A stretch of 49,913 nt of DNA from Erysipelotrichaceae bacterium (GTDB taxonomy: Bacteria; Bacillota_I; Bacilli_A; Erysipelotrichales; Erysipelotrichaceae): positions 1 through 49,913 of the forward strand of contig JAAYSZ010000045.1 of assembly GCA_012523895.1 (NCBI GenBank), given 5' to 3'. Each line of letters opens with the position of its first letter. Within the stretch, counting starts at the first letter, position 1. Made by a program: the position numbers and the translations under genes. Below the pieces are notes generated by a model. It saw only the letters and a program-made list of their open reading frames with translations, was not told where the DNA came from and made no database searches. Shown one piece after another: positions 1-6,630 of this stretch.

Positions 1-119
1 AAAGCCACTTTGAGTGGCAGTCTGTGATAGTGCTGCAGCTGTCGGGCTTCAGTAGTCGAAGGACTATGCAGCAACAAGCCCTTATAGGGCTTTACATACC
101 ACTTGTTTTACAAGTGGTT
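1..119. other. highly structured terminus; possible transposon end or ncRNA scaffold
   Basis: No convincing ORF lies here, but the sequence is dense in stems. On the plus strand: GCCACT (4-9) pairs with AGTGGC (13-18); TGCTGCA (31-37) with TGCAGCA (67-73); nested TAGTC (53-57) with GACTA (62-66) around GAAG; GGGCTT (44-49) with AAGCCC (76-81), which closes an H-type pseudoknot across the TGCTGCA stem. AAGCCC can instead pair with the second GGGCTT (87-92). ACCACTTGT (98-106) pairs with ACAAGTGGT (110-118). Base composition is more GC-rich than the flanks. The last hairpin ends where the HAD gene on the minus strand loses homology-like sequence, so this is plausibly the right end of an inserted element whose body lies left of the window. 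A subterminal hairpin fits IS200/IS605 ends, and a pseudoknotted RNA at the right end fits a TnpB guide-RNA scaffold, but no tnpB is visible. The class is inference. Confidence 0.45.
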
Positions 120-383
120 ATGATAGAAATCAGGATTATTATCAATTTCATTATATACAATTTCTTTTCTTTTCTTTGTAATAGAAGCCATATTTTTTTG
201 TAATAATGGAAATCTATCAAATTGTGCTTGTGCTGCTTTTTTAGTTGAACCTATAATGCCTGTAAAAAATTCTTCATCTAATTCAAAGCCTAACTCTCTA
301 GCTACCTCTACATACATTTTTCTAACAGCTCTTTCTGAATCAATCATTAAACCATCTAAATCAAAAATTACACATTTAATCAT
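108..383 (-). pseudogene. truncated HAD-superfamily hydrolase (beta-phosphoglucomutase-like), 3' part missing
   Basis: The 91-residue product starts like an intact HAD phosphatase: motif I DLDG at residues 8-11 followed by a helical cap region (about residues 16-85). A full protein of this family is about 210-220 residues and carries a motif II Ser/Thr, a motif III Lys and a motif IV acidic pair; all are absent. The last residues, NHL then stop, are encoded by the arm of the hairpin at 98-118, so the reading frame runs from HAD sequence into the structured element. The start is supported by GAGGTG (minus strand, complement of about 389-394) upstream of the ATG at 383. It is divergent from yqeG. 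I read it as a gene interrupted by insertion or rearrangement and probably non-functional as a hydrolase. Confidence 0.75.
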
Positions 384-402
384 TTTTTCACCTCAATATT
401 AT

Positions 403-446
403 TCTACACGTATTTTACAATTATTGTATAATTAAATAAATGGAGG
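403..446 (+). promoter_or_regulatory. yqeG operon promoter and RBS
   Basis: TCTACA (403-408), an 18-bp spacer and a perfect TATAAT (427-432) are followed by GGAGG (442-446), four bases before the yqeG ATG. A 13-bp palindrome, TACAAT-T-ATTGTA (416-428), overlaps the spacer and the first bases of the -10 box in this short divergent region. Confidence 0.6.
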
Positions 447-450
447 TTTT

Positions 451-984
451 ATGGCTTACAAATTATTTAAACCAAAAGCTTATGTAAAAAGCTTTAAAGA
501 TATTGATTTATTAGCTTTAAAAGATAAAGGAATAAAAGTAATTATACTTGATATTGATAATACACTAGTGGAATCTAGAAAAGATGTTTTAGGTGAAAGC
601 GCAAAAAGATTTGTAAAACAGATTAAAAGTTGTAGGATGATTCCTGTTGTAATTAGTAATAATGTTGAATCAAGAGTTAAAAGTTTTGGTGAAGAACTAA
701 ATTGTGATTATATTAGTTTTGCACTAAAACCTTTTAGTACTTCTTTTAAGCATATAATGGAAAAATATGATGTTACTAATGATGAAGTTGCCGTAATAGG
801 AGATCAGCTTTTAACTGATGTATTAGGTGGAAACAAACAAGATATGTATACTATTTTAGTTGATCCATTTAGTGAAAAAGACAATATTTTTGGAATGATA
901 AATAGACAAATAGAAAAAGGTGTTTTTAAATTTTTAGAACATAAAAAATTAATAAAAAAGGGGAAGTATTATGACGACTTGTAA
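451..984 (+). CDS. yqeG: YqeG family HAD-IIIA phosphatase
   Basis: Cytoplasmic HAD-superfamily phosphatase of the YqeG/Gep4 (class IIIA) type, 177 residues, close to the family length of about 170. Motif I is DIDNTL with D34 and D36, a Ser/Asn-rich motif II follows near residue 69 (VISNN), and motif IV reads GDQLLTD near residue 117. In yeast, Gep4 dephosphorylates phosphatidylglycerophosphate; the bacterial YqeG role is less certain, though its constant pairing with yqeH and the pgsA gene elsewhere in this window make a PGP phosphatase role conceivable. It is first in the operon with its own promoter and a good GGAGG RBS. Its end overlaps yqeH by 14 bases, so the two are probably translationally coupled. 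Confidence 0.88.
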   Translation: MAYKLFKPKAYVKSFKDIDLLALKDKGIKVIILDIDNTLVESRKDVLGESAKRFVKQIKSCRMIPVVISNNVESRVKSFGEELNCDYISFALKPFSTSFKHIMEKYDVTNDEVAVIGDQLLTDVLGGNKQDMYTILVDPFSEKDNIFGMINRQIEKGVFKFLEHKKLIKKGKYYDDL

Positions 985-2017
985 GGGATGTGGAATTAAA
1001 ATCCAATATGAAAATAAAAATGAAGTAGGTTATAGTCCTAAGATTAATTCTACCTATTGTCAAAGATGTTTTAGAATTATTCATTATGATGATTTAATGT
1101 ACTCTATGAAAAAGGGTATACCAAGTGAATATATATTAACTAAATTAAATACAATGGATGGATTAATTGTTTGGGTTGTTGATTTATTTGATTTTGAAGC
1201 AAGCATGATTGATGGTTTAAATAGACATGTACTTAATAAAGATATAATCTTAGTTGCTACAAAAAGAGATTTACTTCCAAAAGATATATCAAATAATAAA
1301 ATAACTAGATTTATTCAAGAAAGGTTAAAAGAAAAGGGTATTAAAGTTAAAGGTATATTAATAACTTCTCATTTAGAAAAAATAAATAAGAATTTAATAT
1401 TGGATATATTAGATGAACAATCTGATGGTAAAGATATTATTGTAATAGGTAAGGCTAATACAGGTAAGTCTACATTTATAAACTTATTAATAGGAAATGA
1501 TGTGCTTACTAAAAGTAGATATCCTGGGACAACATTAGATTTTAATAAAATTAAAATTAAAAATTTAACTTTTATTGATACTCCAGGTATTGAAGTTAAA
1601 AATAGTATATTAATGTTGCTTGATGATATTAAACTTAATACAGTAATACCTACTAGAACCATTAAACCTACTATATATCAATTGAATAAAGATCAAAGTA
1701 TAGCTTTAGGAGGGTTAATAAGGATTGATGTTTATGATGCTAATAAAGCTAGTTTAGTAGCTTATGTAAGCAATGATTTATTAATACATAGAACTAAGTT
1801 AAGTAATGCGGATAAATTATGGGAAAATCATAAAGGAGAACTACTAACACCTGTTGTAGAAGATAAAATGGTTTCAACTACAGTAAATGTTCGCTATGAT
1901 AAGATGGATATTGTGATTGATGGATTAGGATGGGTTTGTATTAATAATAAAGTTTCAAAGATAGTTGTCACTCATCCAAAACAAGTAAATGTTACATTTA
2001 GAAAGGCAATGTTATGA
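971..2017 (+). CDS. yqeH: ribosome biogenesis GTPase YqeH
   Basis: Circularly permuted GTPase that assists 30S subunit assembly, 348 residues (B. subtilis YqeH 366). An N-terminal zinc finger uses C4, C7, C30 and C33. GTPase motifs come in permuted order: G4-like TKRD (97-100), G5-like TSH near 133, G1 GKANTGKS (160-167), G3 DTPG (203-206). The C-terminal third is the YqeH-specific RNA-interaction region. It overlaps yqeG by 14 bases and is followed by yhbY with a 4-base overlap. The aroE gene that often separates yqeH and yhbY in Bacillus is missing. The family assignment is firm from the zinc finger plus permuted motif order plus operon position. Confidence 0.93.
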   Translation: MTTCKGCGIKIQYENKNEVGYSPKINSTYCQRCFRIIHYDDLMYSMKKGIPSEYILTKLNTMDGLIVWVVDLFDFEASMIDGLNRHVLNKDIILVATKRDLLPKDISNNKITRFIQERLKEKGIKVKGILITSHLEKINKNLILDILDEQSDGKDIIVIGKANTGKSTFINLLIGNDVLTKSRYPGTTLDFNKIKIKNLTFIDTPGIEVKNSILMLLDDIKLNTVIPTRTIKPTIYQLNKDQSIALGGLIRIDVYDANKASLVAYVSNDLLIHRTKLSNADKLWENHKGELLTPVVEDKMVSTTVNVRYDKMDIVIDGLGWVCINNKVSKIVVTHPKQVNVTFRKAML

Positions 2018-2304
2018 TATTAACAGGTAAACAAAAAAGATATTTAAGATCGCTTGGTGTAAATGAAAAAGCGGTTGTTACAGTTGGTAAAGAAGGTTTA
2101 AGTACTAATTTAATAGATTCTTTAAATAATGCATTAAATGCAAGAGAGTTAGTAAAAGTTAATGTATTAAAATCTTATGAAGATGATTTAGATACTCTAG
2201 CATTTGATATTGCGATGCATACAAAAAGTAGTGTTGTTCAACAAATGGGAAGAACAATTTTGTTATATAAAAAAGCGAGGAATCCAAAAATTATATTGCC
2301 ATGA
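2014..2304 (+). CDS. yhbY: YhbY family RNA-binding (CRM domain) protein
   Basis: Single-domain CRM RNA-binding protein of 96 residues, the standard size. It opens with LTGKQKRYLRSLG and shows the VGKEGLS segment that corresponds to the conserved GxxG-containing loop of the fold. Members bind pre-50S ribosomal particles in E. coli and are linked to rRNA in chloroplasts. The start overlaps the yqeH stop (ATGATA context) and its own stop overlaps the next ATG as ATGA, so the ribosome-assembly genes are tightly coupled. Confidence 0.9.
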   Translation: MILTGKQKRYLRSLGVNEKAVVTVGKEGLSTNLIDSLNNALNARELVKVNVLKSYEDDLDTLAFDIAMHTKSSVVQQMGRTILLYKKARNPKIILP

Positions 2305-3119
2305 GTAAAGTTGGAATATTAAAACAAGCATTTAATCCTATAACACTTCAAGATATAGACTTTGCAAAAAAACAGATTAAGAAACTTAAATTAGACAAAG
2401 TATATTTTGTTGTTTTAAAAGATGAAAACAAACCTAAAAAAAAGGATAGAAAACAAATGGTTTCTCTTGCGTTAGAAGATATAGATAATATTGAATTAAT
2501 AAAAGAAAAAGATTCTAATATCGAATGTGTTTATCTTAATAATAAGAATTCTATTAATATTAATAAAAAAGTAATGAAGGGCGATTTTACTTTATTAGAT
2601 GAAAAAGTAAAGGATTATATTCTTGATAATTGCTTTTATTTTAAAACTATTATTAGAAACAATTTAAGAGATAATAGATATAAACATAGTCTTTCTGTAA
2701 GTAAGTTGGCAGTAGAACTTGCAAGAGCTCATAATTATGATGAAAAGAAGGCTTATACTGCTGGTGTTTTTCATGATATTTGTAAGGAACTTCCATATAA
2801 GAAAACCATGGAATTAATGAAAAAGCATTTTAAAAACAAACTTAAAAATCCAGGTTATTTATTTCATGCTTATTTAGGAATGGTATTTGCAAGAGACAAA
2901 CTTTTAATAAAGGATGAAGAAATACTAAATTCAATCTATCATCATGTTTTAGGAACAGATGATGGTACATTATCTAAAATAATATACATATCAGACAAAT
3001 TAGATCCTAGTAGGGGTTATGATTCATCATATTTGATTAAATTATCACTAAAGAATTTAGATTTAGGATTTAAACAAACAAGGTATGAATCAAATAGATA
3101 CAATAAGGAGAAAAACTAA
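2301..3119 (+). CDS. yqeK: degenerate NadD-like domain fused to YqeK HD phosphohydrolase
   Basis: The 272 residues combine two units that are separate neighbours (nadD, yqeK) in B. subtilis. Residues 1-105 look like a nicotinate-nucleotide adenylyltransferase fold, but the signature GGTFDPIHxGH is replaced by KQAFNPITLQDID (8-20); both catalytic histidines are gone, so adenylyl transfer is not expected. Residues 115-272 are an intact YqeK-type HD domain with H129, H158-D159, H189, H214-H215 and D232, the set used for metal-dependent hydrolysis of diadenosine tetraphosphate to ADP in this family. It overlaps yhbY by ATGA and rsfS by one base. Retention of the dead half suggests a structural or binding role; an active NadD would have to be encoded elsewhere or NAD made another way. 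Confidence 0.85.
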   Translation: MSKVGILKQAFNPITLQDIDFAKKQIKKLKLDKVYFVVLKDENKPKKKDRKQMVSLALEDIDNIELIKEKDSNIECVYLNNKNSININKKVMKGDFTLLDEKVKDYILDNCFYFKTIIRNNLRDNRYKHSLSVSKLAVELARAHNYDEKKAYTAGVFHDICKELPYKKTMELMKKHFKNKLKNPGYLFHAYLGMVFARDKLLIKDEEILNSIYHHVLGTDDGTLSKIIYISDKLDPSRGYDSSYLIKLSLKNLDLGFKQTRYESNRYNKEKN

Positions 3120-3463
3120 TGAGTGAATTATTGAAAATTGTTGTAAAAGAATTGGATGAAAGACTTGCAAGTAATATTGAAGTAATTGATTTAAGAGGTA
3201 TTAGTCCCTTTACTGATTATTTTGTGATTGCAGGTGCGAATAATCAAAGACTTGCAAACGCGATGATTAATGGTGTAATTGAAAAAGCTATTAAAAATAA
3301 TCATGATTATAGGGCGATTGAAGGTAAAGGCGATAGTGATTGGATATTATTAGACTTATATGAATTAGTTGTTCATGTTTTTAGTGAAGAAGCAAGAGAA
3401 ATTTATCAACTTGAAAAGTTGTGGGGTGACTTACCTAGGGTAAATATCGATGATTTATTATAA
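3119..3463 (+). CDS. rsfS: ribosomal silencing factor RsfS
   Basis: RsfS/Iojap family protein, 114 residues, typical length. It binds L14 on the 50S subunit and blocks joining with 30S when nutrients are low. Family hallmarks visible: IDLRGISPFTDYFVI near residues 23-37, a GxGDSDWILLDL-type segment near 66-77 and LVVHVFSEEAREIYQLEKLW near 82-101. The start codon overlaps the yqeK stop (TAATG), with GGAG at 3107-3110. The same yqeK-rsfS-yqeM order occurs in B. subtilis. Confidence 0.94.
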   Translation: MSELLKIVVKELDERLASNIEVIDLRGISPFTDYFVIAGANNQRLANAMINGVIEKAIKNNHDYRAIEGKGDSDWILLDLYELVVHVFSEEAREIYQLEKLWGDLPRVNIDDLL

Positions 3464-4142
3464 TTTAGCTTCTTATTATGATGAATTAGTTAGTGATTAT
3501 GAATATTCAAAAAAATGGGCTGATTTTACAAAAATAAATATTAGTGGAAATAAAATACTAGAACTTGCAAGTGGAAGTGGAGAAATAACAAATATCCTTT
3601 ATAAATATGGATATGATATCTTAGCTAGTGATTTGTCTTTATCAATGTTAAAAAGGTTAAATAATAAATATCCTTATATTAAGACTAAACAAATTGATAT
3701 GATTAAATTTTCTTGTGAAAATAAATATGATGGTATTATTTGTTATTGTGATTCAATTAATTATTTAAACTCATTAGATGAATGTAAAAACATGTTTATT
3801 TCTGTTTATAATGCTTTAAAAGATGGTGGAACTTTTATCTTTGATATGCATACAGAAGATAGATTAATTGAATTTAAAGATGAGTTTATTGAAGAAGGTT
3901 ATATTAATGATGTACCTTATCAATGGACTATTAATACAATAGATGATGAAATTCATCATCATTTTGCTTTTTATACTAAAGAGAAAGTATTACAAGAGTA
4001 CCATGTTCAAAAAGTTTTTAAATTAGAAGATATTATTAAAATATTAAATGAAGTAGGATTTAATATAAAAGTATATACAGACTTTGATTATGAAGGAATA
4101 ATTAATGGTGAAAAATATTTTATAGTTGGAGGAAAAGTATGA
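3450..4142 (+). CDS. yqeM: class I SAM-dependent methyltransferase (YqeM-like)
   Basis: 230-residue methyltransferase. Motif I, the SAM-binding glycine loop, is ELASGSG at 38-44; an acidic residue ends the next strand (ASDLS near 57), and a later CYCDSINYL segment matches motif IV/V positions. The position directly behind rsfS is that of B. subtilis yqeM, whose substrate is not established, so no substrate can be given here. The start overlaps the rsfS reading frame by 14 bases, similar to the yqeG/yqeH overlap, and the end overlaps mtnN (ATGA), placing it firmly within the operon. Confidence 0.85.
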   Translation: MIYYNLASYYDELVSDYEYSKKWADFTKINISGNKILELASGSGEITNILYKYGYDILASDLSLSMLKRLNNKYPYIKTKQIDMIKFSCENKYDGIICYCDSINYLNSLDECKNMFISVYNALKDGGTFIFDMHTEDRLIEFKDEFIEEGYINDVPYQWTINTIDDEIHHHFAFYTKEKVLQEYHVQKVFKLEDIIKILNEVGFNIKVYTDFDYEGIINGEKYFIVGGKV

Positions 4143-4834
4143 TTGGATTTATTGGTGCAATGGATGAAGAAATAGCTGAATTAGTAAAATTAATGAGTGA
4201 AGTTAAAAAAGAAGAAATAAGTAAAGTAGAGTTTTATAAGGGAAAATTATCTGATGTAGATTGTGTTTTGACTAAATCAGGAGTTGGTAAAGTTGCGGCC
4301 GCAATGTCAACAACCATATTATTTGAAAATTTTGATATTGAAGGTGTGGTAAATATTGGTACTGCTGGTGGATTAAGAGAAGATCAAGAAGTATTAGATG
4401 TTGTAATATCTAATATAGTTGCTCATCATGATATGGATATAAGTGTTTTTGGATATCCTTTAGGATTTGATCAAGATTATACAGCTTATAAAGCAGATGA
4501 TAAATATATAGAAATAATGAAAAATATTATTGAAAAAGAGGATAGAGTATTTATAGGTAATATAGCTTCTGGGGATTCATTTATTCATCGAGAAGATCAA
4601 ATTGAATTAATTAATAAAAACTTTCCAGGAGCTTTATGTGCTGAGATGGAAGCTGCTGGTATTGCACAAGTTTGTAAACATTATAAAAAACCTTTTATTG
4701 TGATTAGATCTTTATCAGATATAACAATAAAAGAAGGAAATGATTTAGATTTTAATACATATGTTTCTTTGGCAAGCAAAAGAAGTGCTTTATGGTGTGA
4801 AAAGTTTATTGAAGAATTAAAAAACCAAGCTTAG
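4139..4834 (+). CDS. mtnN: 5'-methylthioadenosine/S-adenosylhomocysteine nucleosidase
   Basis: MTA/SAH nucleosidase (Pfs), 231 residues, normal length. It hydrolyses the N-glycosidic bond of MTA, SAH and 5'-deoxyadenosine, clearing product inhibitors of methyltransferases and radical-SAM enzymes. Catalytic residues are in place: E11 in GAMDEE, E171 in CAEMEAAG, and D194 in RSLSD; the nucleoside-binding glycine-rich strand reads NIGTAGGL (72-79). It is last in the operon, directly behind a SAM-dependent methyltransferase, which fits its SAH-clearing role. Its stop codon lies in the loop of a terminator shared with the converging gene. Confidence 0.95.
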   Translation: MIGFIGAMDEEIAELVKLMSEVKKEEISKVEFYKGKLSDVDCVLTKSGVGKVAAAMSTTILFENFDIEGVVNIGTAGGLREDQEVLDVVISNIVAHHDMDISVFGYPLGFDQDYTAYKADDKYIEIMKNIIEKEDRVFIGNIASGDSFIHREDQIELINKNFPGALCAEMEAAGIAQVCKHYKKPFIVIRSLSDITIKEGNDLDFNTYVSLASKRSALWCEKFIEELKNQA

Positions 4835-4840
4835 CTTGGT
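4811..4840 (-). terminator. intrinsic terminator for the minus-strand gene, overlapping the mtnN stop
   Basis: ACCAAGC (4824-4830) and GCTTGGT (4834-4840) form a 7-bp stem. On the minus strand the stem is followed by a T-run (complement of AATTAAAAAA), so it terminates the 4831-5358 gene. Both genes' stop codons fall inside the hairpin. Confidence 0.75.
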
Positions 4841-5358
4841 AGTATTACTTGGCTTTCGCCACTATATATATCATTTAGAATCATCCAATTTACTATATCT
4901 TCTGAATTCAATGGATGGTTTGTATCAAATTCTAATGTGTTGTTAATGATAATTTGATTATCTTCAACATCACAAGATACTAAAGCTGGATATGTTGAAA
5001 TATTCCACTTTTTTAAATTTGATAAAAAGTCATCATTATCTATAATCTCTGAAATATCAATATATTCAATAATAGTTTTAATATTTATATTATTATTTTT
5101 TGCTGTAACACTAGGAAATACAGAATCATATAAATATTTACAATCATTATTATTAGGGTCACAGAATAAATAGTAATGAGATGTATTATTACCTGCAGAT
5201 AAGGTGTATTCTTCTACAGTATTAAAACTAATATAGAAGCTTTCTATATTAATAACTTCTTCATATCTAGAATTAGGCTCAAAAATTTTGTATCCTGCAA
5301 GAACAATGCTAGCAAGAAGAAACAAACCCATAATACTTATAGCTATTTTTTTTAACAT
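4831..5358 (-). CDS. membrane-anchored thioredoxin-fold protein lacking a CxxC motif
   Basis: 175 residues when started at the ATG at 5358, chosen because AGGAG lies seven bases upstream; a longer frame to 5409 adds 17 residues without an RBS. Residues 4-24 are one hydrophobic segment (signal anchor); the rest would face outside. The domain has thioredoxin-like features: a strand then FCDPNNNDCKYL, where a normal enzyme has CxxC, and STYPAL with the likely cis-proline. The two cysteines are six residues apart, not two, so ordinary dithiol exchange is doubtful; a third cysteine follows the cis-Pro strand (VSCDVED). No partner gene nearby suggests a substrate. I do not recognise a named family; thioredoxin-fold is inference from motif order. 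Confidence 0.6.
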   Translation of the reverse strand: MLKKIAISIMGLFLLASIVLAGYKIFEPNSRYEEVINIESFYISFNTVEEYTLSAGNNTSHYYLFCDPNNNDCKYLYDSVFPSVTAKNNNINIKTIIEYIDISEIIDNDDFLSNLKKWNISTYPALVSCDVEDNQIIINNTLEFDTNHPLNSEDIVNWMILNDIYSGESQVILPS

Positions 5359-5441
5359 AACTTTCTCCTGACAATTAATTAATTTATCATTAATTCTATG
5401 ATAATGCAATTTATGTTAGAATTATTTACGAGGATTGATTT

Positions 5442-5981
5442 ATGAAATGGTATAAACAAAAATATGTAAACCGTAGAGATTGGATATTAGATAATTTAGA
5501 ATTTCTTGGTTTAAGTGAAAAAGAAATTGTAGTAGTTTTATTAATAGATTTTTTTAATAGTAACCATATTAATATTACTATAGATTTACTGTGTAAAAAA
5601 ACAGGTTTTGAAGAAAATGAAATAAATAAAATATTAAGTGTATTATTTGCGAAAAAATTTTTACAAATTGAAGCAAGAAACAATGTTCCTTGTTTTATCT
5701 TAGATGGTTTATTTGAATTAGAAGTGGAAGTTATTGAAAGTGAATTAGATAATTCATTATTTAATTTATTTGAAAAGGAATTTAAAAGACCTCTTACTCA
5801 AAAAGAAATGGAAACAATTAGTGATTGGGTAAAAACAATTGATTCAAAACTTATTATTGAAGCTTTAAAACAAGCATCTATGTATAAAAAGGTTAAATTA
5901 TCATATATAGATAAAATACTTAAAAATTGGGTTAATAACAATGTAACAATAAGTATGATACAGGAGGGTAAAGTATTTTGA
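5442..5981 (+). CDS. dnaD: DnaD-like replication initiation protein
   Basis: 179 residues. The N-terminal half (about 1-95) is a winged-helix-like DNA-remodelling domain; the C-terminal half holds the DnaB_2/DnaD domain, with FEKEFKRPLTQKEMETI beginning near residue 108 and a terminal YIDKILKNW motif that in DnaD contributes to ssDNA binding. In low-GC Gram-positives DnaD works with DnaB/DnaI to load the replicative helicase. Somewhat shorter than B. subtilis DnaD (232), lacking most of the basic tail. GAGG precedes the ATG; nth follows with a TTGA overlap, the same dnaD-nth pair as in B. subtilis. Confidence 0.9.
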   Translation: MKWYKQKYVNRRDWILDNLEFLGLSEKEIVVVLLIDFFNSNHINITIDLLCKKTGFEENEINKILSVLFAKKFLQIEARNNVPCFILDGLFELEVEVIESELDNSLFNLFEKEFKRPLTQKEMETISDWVKTIDSKLIIEALKQASMYKKVKLSYIDKILKNWVNNNVTISMIQEGKVF

Positions 5982-6601
5982 CAACAGATGAAATATTAGA
6001 TGAATTAATGTTAATGTTTCCTAATGCTAGATGTGAATTAAATCATAAAAATCCTTTTGAATTAGCTGTTTCAGTAGCATTATCTGCACAAACTACTGAT
6101 ATTGCAGTCAATAAAGTTACGCCTGATTTATTTAAAAAATATCCAACACCTAAAGATATGGCTCAAGCTGATATTAAAGATTTAGAAAGTCATTTAAGGT
6201 CAATAGGTTTATATAGAAATAAAGCTAAAAATATAAAAGGCATGGCTAAAATGTTATATGAAGAATATGATTCTAAAATGCCTGATAAAATGGAAGAATT
6301 AATAAAACTTCCAGGTATTGGTAGAAAAAGTGCAAATGTAATATTGAGTGTTGCTTTTAATATACCAGCTATAGCTGTAGATACTCATGTACAAAGAGTA
6401 GCTAAAAGGTTAGGTCTAGCTTATAAAAATGATGATGTTTATAAGGTGGAAATGAAATTAAATAAAAAAATCAAAAAAGAAAAATGGAATATAGCACATC
6501 ATTTGTTTATATTTTTTGGAAGATATAAATGTAAGGCACAAAGACCAGAATGTGAAGGATGTCCATTTATAGAATTTTGTAAGTATCAAAAAAAGCGATG
6601 A
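5978..6601 (+). CDS. nth: endonuclease III
   Basis: DNA glycosylase/AP lyase for oxidised pyrimidines, 207 residues, typical. Helix-hairpin-helix LPGIGRKSAN (111-120) contains catalytic K117; D135 is the conserved acidic residue in VDTHVQRV; the C-terminal iron-sulfur loop is C-x6-C-x2-C-x5-C (CKAQRPECEGCPFIEFC). The start is TTG at 5978, supported by a strong AGGAGGG (5962-5968) ten bases upstream and by overlap with the dnaD stop. The last codons form the 5' arm of the downstream bidirectional terminator. Confidence 0.96.
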   Translation: MTTDEILDELMLMFPNARCELNHKNPFELAVSVALSAQTTDIAVNKVTPDLFKKYPTPKDMAQADIKDLESHLRSIGLYRNKAKNIKGMAKMLYEEYDSKMPDKMEELIKLPGIGRKSANVILSVAFNIPAIAVDTHVQRVAKRLGLAYKNDDVYKVEMKLNKKIKKEKWNIAHHLFIFFGRYKCKAQRPECEGCPFIEFCKYQKKR

Positions 6602-6623
6602 AAATATAAACTTCATCGCTTTT
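6591..6623. terminator. bidirectional terminator between nth and ponA
   Basis: AAAAGCGATGAA (6591-6602) pairs perfectly with TTCATCGCTTTT (6612-6623), a 12-bp stem with a 9-base loop. A-runs and T-runs flank both sides, so it can end both convergent transcripts. Confidence 0.85.
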
Positions 6624-6630
6624 AATCTGT

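Noticed and set aside
1369..1662. 97-codon minus-strand ORF inside yqeH
   Set aside because: Antisense of a well-supported GTPase gene; hydrophobic low-complexity translation typical of shadows in AT-rich coding DNA.
5359..5409. 17-residue N-terminal extension of the thioredoxin-fold gene
   Set aside because: A well-spaced AGGAG sits before the internal ATG at 5358 and the signal anchor begins there.
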